This document shows positions 1 to 12,365 of a stretch of DNA of 64,000 bases, piece after piece; the first letter of the stretch is position 1, and each line of letters opens with the position of its first letter. The notes below the pieces were generated by a model that searched no databases, had not been told where the DNA came from, and worked only from the letters and a program-made list of their open reading frames with translations. This DNA is from Macropodus opercularis. Taxonomy: Eukaryota; Chordata; Actinopteri; Anabantiformes; Osphronemidae. The stretch lies in assembly GCA_030770545.1 (NCBI GenBank), contig CM061098.1, positions 18,566,001-18,630,000 on the forward strand, in the 5' to 3' direction. Position numbers and translations under genes: made by a program.

Positions 1-74
1 GTGGGGAGGTGATGACCTGCAAATCACGCAGGATCGGATGGTTATCATCCTTGACTTGGTCGATGTCTCGCTTT

Positions 75-160
75 GGCCAGGTACAGTCACAGCTCAGTCT
101 CCCTCCTCAAGTACGCAGACGACACAACAATAATTGAACCCGTCATTGACAATGTCAGCT
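75..160 (+). pseudogene. LINE reverse-transcriptase fragment (YADD motif)
   Basis: One frame reads SLLKYADDTTIIEPVIDN, which carries the F/YADD catalytic box of non-LTR reverse transcriptases with the usual hydrophobic lead-in and DDTTI tail. The frame closes soon after, and downstream sequence to about 330 only vaguely resembles a LINE, so this is a short decayed scrap. The family cannot be fixed from this much; a Rex1/CR1-like LINE is the most likely source. Confidence 0.55.
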
Positions 161-3100
161 GATATGCTGTACCGAAAGCAAATTCCACCAACTTGTGCTG
201 AGACAGAATAATCCCCACCTGTGAAGACTGGGGGTGTGGGGTCCTCCACCAATGTCCCTGATGCGCTGCTGTCTTTTGTCCGCTACCAGATGGGGAAGCG
301 TCAGGAAAGTGAAGTGAAGGGGCTCACTGCGAATCTAGAGGATGGATGGAGCACCTGACCCTCTCAGGGCACTTAGACTGTCACTGCAGGTCTCCCATGA
401 CCCTCTCGTGCCTGCTGCAGCAGACTAAGGCCTTCTGGACCAGACAAGGCTGAATGAGCCACTAGTAGTTTCAAGTGGCAGTCCCAATCAGCTGGGACTA
501 TAATAACCATAGATGGCGCTTTGGTACCCAAAAGGAAGCCATGGCAGCACTTGCAGGGGTGAAAGACCAGGGTGAGGAGACCGCAGCCCAACTGGTCACC
601 AGCCATTCCAGCCACCGGCTGACAGGAGGGCCATCAAAACTGTTCTTAAAGGGGACAAATGCCAGCAAGGAGCTCAAAGCACATGGTCTGTCAAATTTAG
701 GCCACTGAGCTCAAGTATGGTGGAAGGGTCACATTAAGTCTTATGGTTTAAATAATTACTTACCAAAAGTGAACGAAGAAAGAACAAACCACAAACTGTT
801 GGCTGTAATGCCCAAGGATCACTGATCCTCATTTAGAGCAGAAGGCCATTTATCTGGCCTGACCTCACAGAAGAGCTAGTGTAGAGCAGAGAGCAAATTA
901 TGACAAACATGATATCTGAAAATACACAAACACTAGAGAACAGAGGGAAAGGTGGCTCTGCTTTAAATAGCTTTTCCATTCAACCAATATACCTGAGAGT
1001 GGTGGACATGCAGCATTGGGCTTCTGTGCTAAGAAAGTGTTGATTCGCTCGTCTCGCCACTATTACATCTTCTTATCGAGTTGTGTTCTTTCCTCCACTC
1101 TAGATGCTGCAATCAGACCCAGTATTCAGCCAACGCTTTGCTGCGCGCTGCTCTATAGAGACGGCCTGTTTCTTTTTAAGGCTGGGCTGATAAGGCAATA
1201 AGCCAGTCGCCATTCCATCAGTGAAAAAGCTGATTTCACCTGCTCTTCCCGTCTATTCATTGCTTTCTCTCCACCTCCCCTGGAGATATGTAAGCTGCAT
1301 TCATACCGCTATTGGCTCATTACAAATATTTGCATGAATGAAAATGGGTGAACAAAGTGAGAGGAGGGGCTGATGTTACTTAGCTCCTGCTCTCCACTAG
1401 TTCACTTACTTGTTTTGGAAGGATTGGAGCTTAAAAGGCTTGTGTGTGCTTCCACGCCTTCCCTGGTCTTAGCAAGTCTGCAGCAATGATTATACAGTGC
1501 TGGACAAGAGGAACTGTGGGTGGTTTAACGCAGAGTAAATGATAGTAAATGATGACCCTCCAGCAACAGATCAATAGCTAAAGGCCTTGAGTCCAGATTG
1601 GCTCTCCCTGCTCTTTTTCGGGCAATTCACCACAGATTTATATGTGAACGTGATCTGAGTCACGCACACACACATTTATGACTCACATTCCGATCCAGCA
1701 CCTTCAGCTCCGCTCGGAGCCCAACCCCGACGCATCTCTACAAATCTACGGCTCTACTTCCCACTGCTTTGGTCCATTCATCAAGCCTGAACTGCACTCA
1801 ATCACCCATCCTCCCTCCTTGCTCCACTCTCAAAACGCAGTCTACAATTGGCAGCACTCAGAACTTTTCCATCACAAGGCTTTTAGACAAAAATACAGAA
1901 GGTTTCGTGCTCAGTCTCTGTTTATTCTTTTGTCCCCTCAGGATTCGGTGGCTACAGTTGTGCACTGTGCACAGAGCAGAGCCTCCCTGCCTTCCTTTCA
2001 GCTGCCTGCTGGAAAGATGATGATGACGTTCACTTGACATTAAACAGCTCATTGTCACCAAAACCTAATTTTTGACTGTTGAGCCTAAAACAGGCTGGTG
2101 TCCTGGCATAATAAACTGTTTGCTATGTTCCTCTATTACTACCCAGTTGACAAACGTCTCCCCTCTCCCACTGTGATCATTATTAGGTCTATTTGTCAGT
2201 AACAGTCTTATGAGTTACTTCCACTTGATCGAGTTCAAGTGTGCTACATAGTATTATAGAGATACAAATATGGAATTTATTCTGAGCAGTGAGCACAACC
2301 CTAGGTTGTGAAATACAGCAAGTGTCCCAGTGTCGCTGAATAGGTTTGTAGCTTGACGCCATGAGCTCAGTGCATAAACCAGTCTAACAGTTCTCCATAG
2401 ACAGATCGCCTCATGGTTGACAGTCATCCCTGGTCACGACCGTCTCTTTCATGTGAGTCAAGACTTTGTCTTAAATCAAGTCTCTGTATTCAAGTCAAGC
2501 CTTGTTATTCAAGTCAGCGTTTGACTTTTTCTGTTCAGTGAAGAATTAAGTGTGAATCAAAAAGGATATTTATGGTTTTGATTTGGTTAAAATAATTGTA
2601 ATTATATTCAGTTTAGTTTCAGTTGGATGGAACATGTTCGTAATCTGTGTTAATGAATCACATCTGCTCTTTAAATGGTTTTGTTTTTTAGTTCCTCTGT
2701 TTGCCACTTACATGATATACATCAGCTTTTGCTCTGTGGACTTTGCGTCTCTCTTCTTATGTCCCGTCCATACAGGTTACAGTTACTGTTTCTGGACAGG
2801 AACATTACCCACCAGGACCATAACCTACTGAACCACTACCTCCCCTCTGGTCAGCACATCCACTCCTCAGCTGCTCCAGCACCAGAGCCACCCAGTCCAG
2901 CCATCTCCTCCCTGGGTCAACGCTTTTCGTTGCCCTACGTCTTCCTGTGTCATTCACTCTCTTTTCCGCTTTCTCTGGTCTTGAGCGTAAGACCTTGACA
3001 ACCTGCTCTTATCCAGGAGCCACAGTCAAAGCGTTCCTCCAGGTATCCAGTGTGAACATCCTTGTCTTACTTCTCTGTAGATGTTATGGGCATGTTTCAT

Positions 3101-4684
3101 CCTGATCATCCATCTAAAAGCTGCTCCTTGTGTTTCAGGCTTCTTATTTTCACAGAGTCGCAAAAATCCATATGTTGACTGTACAGCAAGACCCATTAAC
3201 CAAGAAAAGAGGAAGTCCTTGCCCTAACACCTGATGCTCAGCCAGCCTGGTTGTGTGGCAGGAGGTTATTTGTGAATTTCTTCTCTTTCTTTAGTCGTGG
3301 TTTGTGCTGGGCGGCTGCCAAAGCATCGGTTATATCACACACATGCACGTGTCAGTTCTATTACTCATACTCGTTGTCATTTCCTCTTGATCTGATCTTG
3401 TCTTTGGTATCCACTGTCTAGCTTTGTGTTCATTGTCATTGTTTTGCTCTGCCTCATTTGCTGCATCTCCATCTTCTTCTGACAATCACCGTTTTTTCCG
3501 TTTTACCACTACCACACAGTGGTGGCTCCCAACCCAACCCAGCATAATAACCCCTTTACGCAAGGTAAATGTATACATATGTCAGCTCTTCTTGTCTGGC
3601 AGCGCATGGCACCATTGAGCTCCCAGGACATGGTTCTGCAAAGGAAACATGAGTCTTGGGGAGAAGAAGAGAAAACAATTCATGGAATTATGCTGGTAAA
3701 CTGAATATGGTATGATTTAACAACTGTTTGCTTGGCCCTGGGCTGAGACAGCTGCAGAAATGTAAATACTTCTGTAATTCAATATTTAATCTGTCTAACA
3801 ATGGCCTGCTCAAACCCAGAGAGAGGGCCACGCTGTTCTCCAGCTGACTGTAACTGCATATGTGAGTGTTTGCTTTGGAAATCCGTTACTGTGACCTTTC
3901 AAGGGAACAAGTGTGGGTCCTTGATGTTGGAGCTAGGTTCAGATTCAGCTGCTTCTGACATGAAATTAATTCAACAAGATCAGTATTAGGTTTCAGTGAT
4001 TGTATGGATTATAAACAGGAACAAGTCAGTTCTTTCGTTTTTCTCTTACTATGTGCCTTGACACCGTGGTCGTGTCAGCCAGTTCTTTCCGTTTTTCTGT
4101 TTACTTTTCAAGGCTGTTCTTGCTACAGTTTGATTTTGAATATTAACCTTTTTTTTAAAAAAATGTGAAATATTTGTTCTTAACAGATAGTTCTTGACAG
4201 ATCTGTGGCCATTATTTGCAGAGTTAGAACTGAACCACAGCGATCGGGCCAAGACCAGCCTTGGGCAGCATTGAAAGACTACAATTGGTTTCAAACATGA
4301 AATTATGAGCAAAGGTTGATTTATGGATTCATGTACTCAATAATAATATAGGACGCACTAGGCCACAGTGGAGTCTGTTCCAAAGGGATAAGGTTGTAGA
4401 TTGTGGTGCAGGATTTTGAACCTGTTGCCTTGGGAGAACCTACAAATAGTAAAAGTAACACGACCAACAGCACCAGACAACAGTCGGCAGGCACAGACCA
4501 TCGGCTCAATCACAGCCCAACTACTGCGCAACCAACGGACTGAGGACCCTCACATCTCAGAGGAAGAGGCTAATGTGAGCAGAGTATTTATTTCTGTGGT
4601 CAGATAATGTTTTGTTGCCGCGGTAACGTTTCATTAGCTATATGGCTGCGTATAGCTTCTAAATAATGTTTGTCTACCCACAGT
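161..4684. other. No gene recognised
   Basis: About 4.5 kb with only short chance open frames and no recognisable protein, RNA gene or full repeat. Around 2440-2530 there is a degenerate run of CAAGTC-like words. An ATTTGCAT octamer lies near 1326-1334, but its significance cannot be judged without conservation data. Confidence 0.5.
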
Positions 4685-4974
4685 TTAACCTTTGTGAAGC
4701 CTTGTAGGGGTCCAAACGACCCCACTGATAACTAGGAGGCGCCAAAGCTCAAAAACACACACCAGGGTTGGATCAAACAGCCTTGGTGGGTGTTACATCC
4801 CAGCAATGAACACGTGTGGGTCTATGATGAACACGTTCATCCAACCGTTCATCTAGATGAAGCGTGTTGTGATTCATCGTCTGTCTGCGGCTGTTTCATC
4901 CAACCCTTGTGTGGTTTTTGAGCTGAGAGCCTCCTGTTTTTCTTTTGACCCCTTGAAGGCTGCACCAGGGTTAA
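4685..4974 (-). mobile_element. piggyBac-type MITE, copy A (TTAA-flanked)
   Basis: The segment is bounded by TTAA at both ends (4685-4688 and 4971-4974). The right end, read inward, is TTAACCCTGGTGCAGCC, and the left end, TTAACCTTTGTGAAGCC, is its diverged partner. The two halves are long imperfect inverted repeats: each holds a GGTTGGATCAAACAGCC / GGCTGTTTCATCCAACC block and a CTCAAAAAC-type block. TTAA target duplications and CCY termini are the known hallmark of piggyBac transposons. No coding capacity remains, so it is non-autonomous. Three further copies lie in this window (about 21.0, 40.0 and 58.4 kb), and copy A is the longest. Strand is assigned relative to copies B and D. Confidence 0.8.
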
Positions 4975-5869
4975 AAATACATGCATTTCAGTACCGATCA
5001 GTTCTTTTCTGTTGGATATTTGATTTTTAATTATCCAATTGGATTTGTTGATACAATAATCAATAGCATAAATGATCACTATATCTACCAAAGCTGCAGC
5101 CCTAGTGGGAAGGTGAGTCTTGGTTGTTTGGTTCCTAGTTGTCATGGGATCTACTAACTATCCCGTTTGGAAAAGGTAACACTAGCTATGAGGCTTCTCT
5201 GTGTTTGTGTAAGTAAATCAGTTTCATTGGCTAGTCCATGGTCGCCCGCTGCATGGAGGTAGAGGGGTGAATGCTGTGGCTCGTCTGTGTGTATACAAGC
5301 ATAGACAACATCCTCCTCAGTAAACCAGGTGCATTATATGGGATGGACTGAAGCTCAAGGAAACATGGCCTTTGACATCTTCTGGAAAGAAACCTGGAAC
5401 TAGCTGGCACACTGCTTAGTTAGACAAGCAGGTTCACGGTGCTCCAGCACATTTGTTTGCCAGCAATTTCAAAAATAAAAAATGAAAGGAAAAAAAGTGA
5501 TTTATGATGCAACTGAAAGTTGAGCGACTGAAGGATGTGCTTGTGCTAATTCAGTGAAGTTGCGCGGCTCCGGTGGTGATGACTTGGTAGAGAAGGACAA
5601 GCTGTACATTATTCCACCCTTAGTTTTAGTCACGTCATCTGGCCAGATGGTTTTTATTAATGCAGCTGTTAACAGTTGTGCATCATCGAACTTCAATCAA
5701 TTGATCAGTTTCCCCTGCAGTTCTACTTGTCAATCCAGCGTAGTAAAAATGTGTTAAATTAAAAACTCTAAACTGTTCAAATAAAACGCAGTTTGTAAAG
5801 CTGCTGCTTTAACATCCTGGTACAGTAGGTCAACGCTAGACGCTCTGCACCTGCTTCTCATTCACCCGT
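4975..5869. other. No gene recognised
   Basis: Short chance frames only. No repeat or RNA gene was recognised here. Confidence 0.5.
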
Positions 5870-5984
5870 CACACACACACACACACACAGACCCACACAC
5901 ACACACACACACAGACCCACACACCGACCGACACACACACACACACACACAGACATAGACACACACACACACACACACACAGAC
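5870..5984. repeat. Compound (CA)n microsatellite
   Basis: A CA dinucleotide tract of about 115 bp, interrupted by short CAGACC, CCGACCG and GACATAGA words. It accounts for the low-complexity minus-strand frame of Val/Cys codons across it, which is not a gene. Confidence 0.95.
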
Positions 5985-7443
5985 TGCGGAGCCGCAGCTT
6001 GACCTGACTCACTGGGAGCAAGTCATGGTTCAGTGCATGTTGCCAGCTGACAACATTAGACGAGCAAATCATTTGCTGTAAGTACCCTCCCACCATAACA
6101 GTTTATTTCTACCGTTCCTACCGAAATGATGTGGCAGCTGAGGAAGGATGCAGCTCTCACCTGTGACAGCGTTTCCACAGAGAGGTCGGTCGTGGCTGTT
6201 CCTGCTCTTTGAAATGTGGTTGATTTGCTGCTGCTGCTGACTCCAGTCACACAAGAGACCACAACACATCAAATGTCTGGAAGCTGAGTCATGCATCCGC
6301 ACCGGATCGAGGTCACGTCCCCCCACACTGAAAACATACGTGTGGTCTCGTCAGCCGGATGAAGCTGCCTGGACACCAGCATGACGCTCCTCACTTTACA
6401 CACACTGACCTGTAGGTGGCAGCTCTACTGCGATGCACCGACAGATGAAAGTGTCAAGTCTTGTGGTCAGTATTTAGAATACTGTACACGTTGATTACTG
6501 TGGCCGCTCCAGAAAGCCTTTCTGCGTTAGTGTGTACTTACACAAAGGGAGGAGAGCAGGAGGAAATGGAAACTCCAGGTGAGGAGCATCAACTCGTACA
6601 GTAGCTACACACGAACAAAAGCAGTGTTTCATTACCCTGATGCTGTGGCGCTTGTCTTTCCTACACGTCTACATCTGTGTAGAGCACTTGTACGACTGTA
6701 CTTATTAGAATTAAAAGGTAAACACAGAGCACGTCCACCTTTACAACAGAGTAAAATAAAAACACAATCCAACACCATCATTAACACAACACCTAGAAAA
6801 CCATAACACAAACGTGATTTGTGATGGTGGAGATTTTACACACGAAATGAACCTCGTACTTTTGCTACTGGACACACACACACACACACACACATTCATT
6901 GAAGTATTTAGATGATACACTGAAGATACACTGATGGAGAGGTGGGAATAACGTGAACATACAATTATGCATAATACCAGAAAGCAGAAAGTCGTTAACA
7001 CGGAACTGCTAAGAAAGAAGCTGCTGTTAGCTCAGATGAGCTCCAAGTTGGACGGTGATACAATGTTCTCTCCCGGATGTTCTTTGCAGTCTGCGTTCAT
7101 GTGGCTACGGGCTTCAAACTGACAGTATCGAGTTTACTTATCTACATATTTATCTAGATCTAACAAAAGCACCTTCACAGAATGTGAACACTGAGGAGAT
7201 AGAGGGTTAGTGATTACCTCCTGTCTGCACTGGCATGTTTACAGCTTCTGCTTTATTTCACCGTAATAAATAAATCTGTATGTGGGAACTTATACCTAGT
7301 TCTGTTGTGTTTCTGAACCTCTTTTCTATAGAATAACAGAATCATATTTTGTGAGAACCCAACCCAGCATACGAACACAGTAACCCACCTCAGGCAGACG
7401 GTCCTGGACCCCCCCAGGCCTCTGCCAGCAGCATATCAATTTA
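5985..7443. other. Non-coding; short (CA)n tract at 6872-6894
   Basis: No gene recognised. A pure CA tract sits at 6872-6894. A CTCF-like word, CCTGTAGGTGGCAG, lies at 6409-6422. Confidence 0.5.
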
Positions 7444-7472
7444 AGCTTAAGGAGCAAAACGCTCCTTAAGCT
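7444..7472. repeat. Perfect 12-bp inverted repeat (hairpin)
   Basis: AGCTTAAGGAGC at 7444-7455 and GCTCCTTAAGCT at 7461-7472 are exact reverse complements around the loop AAAAC. It lies about 90 bp outside the LTR remnant that begins at 7565. No terminator or RNA gene context is visible. Confidence 0.85.
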
Positions 7473-7564
7473 GCTTCCGATAGTCTCCAGGTCACTCACA
7501 ACGCAGTCGGAGCAGATGTCAGCCAGCCATGCAGGACTCACGGTGCTCTGGGAGCCAAGCTGAC

Positions 7565-7955
7565 TGTTACAACCGGTGAGGACTCAAACGCAGATGAAGG
7601 AGCAGGATGTCGACTGAGTTTGAGAGGTCTTAATAATTAACAACGGAAAACTCCACAGTTCAGGAAACGGGAAAACTCTAAATTTAGGAAAGCCTGCAAA
7701 CATAAAGCGCTGCCTAAAGCAGGAACTACTCGAACTGAATACAACGAAACAACCAGAAGCTCAGCCTGGTCTAGAAACATGAAACACAGCACTGGAGAAG
7801 TTACAAGCTAAAAACGCTACCAACAAAAAACAAGTAGAAACATGATGTAAACCGAAAACCACAGAACAAGAAACAGTCCACAGCGCCGCCTAGCGGCACA
7901 GAGACAGGATGGTCAGAGCCCCCCTCTAGGGGCGACTCCTGGCGACCTAAGAAGG
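7565..7955 (-). mobile_element. Gypsy-type 3' LTR with adjoining polypurine tract
   Basis: On the minus strand the segment 7915-7565 starts TGACCATCC and ends GGTTGTAACA, giving TG...CA LTR termini. Immediately before it on that strand is CTAGAGGGGGGCTC (complement of 7916-7929), a G-rich polypurine tract like the one preceding the 3' LTR of the complete element at 33238 (GAGGGGGGGGCTC). Minus-strand gypsy 3' internal sequence continues to about 7955, where the L2-type LINE takes over. No partner LTR was found, so this is a truncated remnant. LTR-type boundaries are clear; the family assignment is inferred from the tract. Confidence 0.65.
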
Positions 7956-8195
7956 TTTGATGAAGCGGAACCACGTACTTTTCATCATTAATTGAGGAAA
8001 ATCAAAACAACCCCAGGTTTCTGTTCAGCTCTGTAGCCAGGCTGACTAAGAGTCATAGTTGTGTTGAGCCTAGTGTCCCTTTAAATCTCAGCAGCAACGA
8101 CTTTATGAATTTCTTTACTAATAAAATCAGAACCATTAGAGAAAAGATTTATCAGATCTGCAGATCCAACAGCCTTAGATCTGCTGGTTAGACCT

Positions 8196-8429
8196 ATGTC
8201 TTACTTAAACTGTTTTTCCCCCATAGATCAGACTGAGTTAACTTCAATAATAACTTGTCTCTTAGACCCAATCCCAACTAGATCACTCAAAGAAATTCTT
8301 CCATTAATCAGCACGTCCATATTAAATCAAATCAACCAATCTCTGTTTACAGGCTACGTACCACAGGCTTTTAAGGTTGCTGTGGTCAAACCTTTATTGA
8401 AAAAACCTACTCTGACCCTAGAGAACTAG
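8196..8429 (+). pseudogene. L2-type reverse transcriptase, N-terminal piece
   Basis: The frame contains TSIITCLLDPIPTRSLKEIL and a VPQAFKVAVVKPLLKKP segment. These match the conserved start of the RT domain in L2/CR1-type LINEs, where the peptide usually reads DPxPTxLLK and then a long helix ending in KPLLKKP. The frame closes at 8429 just after TLTLEN, where an intact element would continue into the NYRPISNL block. That block can still be glimpsed (ENxKLxANIxSAFHF), out of frame and mutated. It is the remains of the same ORF as the piece at 8528-9103. Confidence 0.8.
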
Positions 8430-8527
8430 AAACTATAGGCCAACATCTAATCTGCCTTTCATTTCTAACATTTTGGAAAAAACTGTAGCTAAACAACTAT
8501 GAGACCACCTGCGTAGAAATAACCTGG

Positions 8528-9103
8528 ATGAAGATTTCCAGTCAGGATTCAGATCCATCACAGACAGAACCAGCTCTGATTAGAGTCACTAATGATCTTC
8601 TCACAGCTTCAGACAATGGTCTAGTTTCTGTCCTTGTCCTGTTAGATCTTAGTTCAGCATTTGATACGATAGATCACAAGATTCTATTGCAGAGACTGGA
8701 ACATAGTTGGATTAAAGGCAAAGCACTGGGATGGTTTAAGTCTTATCTGTTGAACAGATTCCAATTTGTTCATGTTCATGATCAATCTTCCATCCGCACA
8801 GGAATTAGGTTTGTTGTTCCACAGGGTTCTGTGCTTGGCCCAATACTTTTCAGTCTTTACATGTCTCCCCTTGGTAACAAACATTCTATAAATGTTTACT
8901 GCTATGCAGATGATACTCAGTTATATTTGTCCATGAAACCAGAGGAAACAAACCAATTAGTCAAACTTCAAACTTGTTTAAATGATATCAAATCCTGGAT
9001 GTCCCATAACTTTCTACAACTGAATTCAGATCAAACTGAGGTTATTATAATTGGTGCTAAACCACAGAGACTCATTATTGAATCAGGTTGTTTCTCTGGA
9101 TGA
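8528..9103 (+). pseudogene. L2-type reverse transcriptase, catalytic core piece
   Basis: This 191-codon frame holds the catalytic palm of a non-LTR reverse transcriptase. DLSSAFDTIDHKILLQRL is motif A, with the first catalytic Asp. VPQGSVLGPILFSLYM is the conserved B motif. CYADDTQLYLS is motif C with the YADD catalytic pair. The downstream thumb region WMSHNFLQLNSDQTEVIIIG is also well preserved. The enzyme family copies the element's RNA at a nicked target. The frame is disrupted on both sides (stops between 8429 and 8528 and at 9103), so no functional polyprotein is encoded. The nominal ATG is internal to the domain and has no meaning as a start. Confidence 0.9.
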
Positions 9104-9716
9104 CGTAACGTTAGCTTCAGGTTCTACTGTAGGAACCTTGGTGTCATCTTTGACCCAGTTCTCTCCTTTACATCCTACATTATAGAATCTCTAAACCTCC
9201 TACTTCCACCTGAGGAATGTTGCTAAAATGAGGAGCATCCTCTCACAGAGTGATGCTGAAACATGAATCCCTGCATTAGTTCCTCCAGGCTGGACGACTG
9301 TGTCTCCCTGCTCATAGTTTGAACCAGTGACTCTTTAAAAGCCTCCAGTTAATTCAAATGCTGCAGCAGAGTCTGACTGGACTCAGGAAGAGACGTCACA
9401 TTTCTCCTACATTAGCTTCTCTGTCCTGTCAAATCTAGGATAGAATTAAATTCTTCTCCTCACCTACAAAGCTCTTCATAATAAAGCTCCATCTTGTCTT
9501 AGACCTCATGGCTCCTTCTGCTCCAACAGAACCTTGCTTCTCAGAGCTGGTCTACTGGTGGTTCCTAGAGTTTCTACCTGTAGAACGGGAGGCAGAGCCT
9601 TTAGCTCCAAGCTCCTCTATGTTGGGTTTAGTTGTGTCAGGTCTTAAACCTTGTAAAGTGCCTTGAGATAACTGATGTTGTGAATTGGCGCTATATAAAT
9701 AAAGTTGAATTGAATG

Positions 9717-12234
9717 GACAACGTCAGTTTCAGTAACGTGCATTGTCTAACCTACCTGTACGTGAGGTAAATAAAAGCACTTGTTTGCTTTGGTGTTATG
9801 TTATCGTATGTTTGGTATGTGGAGAGTTCATATCTTTCTGTTTTCCTGCCTTGTATGTGCTTTATTTATAGCGTCATTTATTCTCTACAAGATAAAATCC
9901 AACAATCAGAATTTGTTATCGCAGTTTAGTTATAAGCACAAAATCTGACTCAAGTTGCACATTCAGTAATGCTCACAGTCCTAATCCTGACCACCTGCTA
10001 GGACTACGCACAGTGTGTGCGAGTGTAAAGCGATCGCCACCTACAGGCCATTGTGATGTAACACGTGCTGTGCAGTGTACTCTATTAGTTAATCTGTGAT
10101 TTTAACCGCTCCCTGTAATCTTGTTTGTTCGTAGAAGTGAATGGATCTTGTACTTTCCAGGAAGGGCTCTTGTTTGTGTGTAGACCCGTGTTGAGCGGCT
10201 CTAGTTTGGCTTGTTAGTTTGAGTCTGGTTTTGTGTTGGTCTGTGGTGCTTCCACGCTGCGGTCAGTGAGCCGTCACTGCAGAGATCACAGTGATGGCAG
10301 CTTAGGTTTTAATGAGCGACTGAGCACAGACAGACATCAAAATACATGCGTGTAGGGTTTGACTGTGGATTATTTGAGCCTTTACTAAACAAAGTGGAAG
10401 ACAGACACACAAATACTACAAGACTACGTTAAAACTAGTTACTGCGACTGAAGCTGACGTTTCTGTAAAGGTTTTTCAGCTTTATTGGGAATCACCTGTA
10501 CATCAACACACTGTCTTCAGCGGAGGATGTGATGTGAAGCGACCCCTGAATGATTTCCTGTGCTGACTGAACGCCTCAGTGAGTCTTAAACGCTGAAGCC
10601 AAACAGCTACGTTGTCTACAAACCCTGACCCCTGTTATTCCTGATTATCTGTGTTCACAGTTACATCATTACCACATGCTTGTTAATATATAGAATAACT
10701 CTGTTTCATAATTGATTTTATAGACGCTGAGCTGATGCTTGAAGAATCTCACCGGTTCTCCACTATTCCCTCTATGAAATAAACATCTCAAGCTGAGGAG
10801 GCTTCAGTTTTATTGGGTCCTGCTTACAACATGTTCTGCTTATCTCACAGTGGGTTTGTCTTTAAGAAGCAACGGCCTGAATGCAATGAGCCAAAGGAAA
10901 TTAAACTATATAAACTATATAAAGAGCTGTTTTGATGCAGCACTATAACATCTGGTACCACATGAGTAATTTAATGGCACAAAACAAATAAGGTTTGTTC
11001 ATATTCATTTTGTCGTTGTTCTGTTCGGCGGCTAAACATTTGAATGCCGATGCTTTGTGTAGCGGGCTGACTGTCTGACGGTCACTCTCCCCTTTTGTTG
11101 CCTTGTGAAACAGTTTGCAGAACACACCTGGATCACAGCAGGTTACACACGCGTCGCTGAGCGCCACCAGCAGGTCATCCGATGTAACGCGCTGGGTTTC
11201 CTCAAAGACGATGGAAGCGGGAAGGCGCTAAGTCGTAACAGCGACGCGCTGCTAGATTTTCATGCAGGCTGCGGTTAAAAGATCCCAACACCAGTAATTA
11301 CTCGCTCACGGTTTATATACAACAAATGATGAATCTGAGATTGTTTTCCATTGTCAGGCTCAGGTTCTCCCGACAGGGCTGAGAAACCACCTGTAAGCAG
11401 GACAGAAGAAAGCTGTTGTTCCAGTGTGTGTATGATGCAGACAAGTGCTCTGTCTGCCCACACAGCCCGGACCGGACGTTCGGCTCGGCGCTGATGGATG
11501 TGGAGGGCAGCAGCAGTAGATTGCTCATCCAGACATGAAGGCAGAAAAGCTGAATAAAAACTTTTCACAGCCGCTTTGCTTTCTCCCTGTCTTGTTTTTA
11601 TCAATTCCCTCATGACATCCAGTCACTGATACGCCCACATACACTCACATATCTTTTTACCGCTCGCTGCTCCATATGACTTAGTTTTGGTCACATTCCG
11701 GTCCAGCTTAGAGGTTAGACAGAGCATCACCAGCCCTCCCGTGTGCCTAGAGGTCTCCAGAGTCAAAGGAGCGGTGACGCTATATATGAATGTCCAGTGA
11801 GCTGAGATTAGCAGTTGTAGTGTTAATTTGGCTGAATGTTAAATGGTCTGCACTGAGCTGTTCTACTTTACTGGCAGTCAAAGACACACACTGGGGCGAC
11901 TGCTCTGCCTTTTGAGTTAATACTGTGACGCAGCCATCCAGTATAATCAGCGTGTCCTGATTCACTGTCTGAGGCTTGGGTTCATTTTAATGTTTCTCTC
12001 TCCTTGGCCCCCTGTCACCTTCCACTCCCACTTCCTGGTGTGACATCCAGCCACTTCCTGGTTTCATGGTACATTACTTAGTCCTGATCAGCACGTGAGT
12101 CGTTTTGTCAAGTTGATTATTGCATCAAGTCTAGTTCAGTTTTTATTAAGTTTCTCTCAAGAAGAATTGTATTAATTTGTTTTATGTTGCCGTTTATTTT
12201 ATCCAAAGGGATATGACTAGTTTAGTTTTAGTTC
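9717..12234. other. No gene recognised
   Basis: About 2.5 kb without a recognised gene. The stretch at roughly 10015-10090 resembles, in inverse orientation, 58790-58850. Both contain the word CCTGTAGGTGGCGATC, so it is probably a small dispersed repeat. Confidence 0.5.
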
Positions 12235-12365
12235 AGCGTGGGAAGTCATCTGCCTTGACCGGTTGTGGGTGAGACGACACAGGCAGGATGGTTGGACCAG
12301 AGGCACACGGCTCCGAGTCTGACGATACCTGGAGATGAGGACAGAGAGAGAAGGACTACGGGAGA
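12235..12365 (+). repeat. Dispersed repeat shared with 34320-34490
   Basis: The stretch with GGTTGGACCA and then CTGACGATACCTGGAGATG, followed by AGGACAGAGAG, recurs almost unchanged near 34410-34485. The 34.3-kb copy also has the AAAAAACTCCCT lead-in common to many fish repeats. The element class is not determined from the sequence alone. Confidence 0.65.

Larger units (their letters stand above)
7990..9716 (+). mobile_element. L2-type LINE, 5'-truncated and frame-broken
   Basis: A decayed non-LTR retrotransposon on the plus strand. Readable pieces in order are: a pre-RT segment resembling the usual VARLTKSHS / NFFTNKIRTIREKI region near 8030-8160; the RT fingers (8196-8429, with PTRSLKEILP and GYVPQAFKVAVVKPLLKKP); and the RT palm and thumb (8528-9103). 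A decayed C-terminal stretch runs on to a 3' UTR ending GCGCTATATAAATAAAG followed by TTGAA/TGAAT repeats. That tail is typical of fish L2/Maui-like elements. The endonuclease and ORF1 are absent here, so it cannot move by itself. It abuts the gypsy LTR remnant on its left. Confidence 0.88.

Noticed and set aside
1678..2037. 119-codon plus-strand open frame
   Set aside because: No motif or homologue can be recognised, and overlapping frames in two other phases are also open.
5869..6096. Val/Cys-rich minus-strand frame
   Set aside because: Translation of a CA microsatellite.
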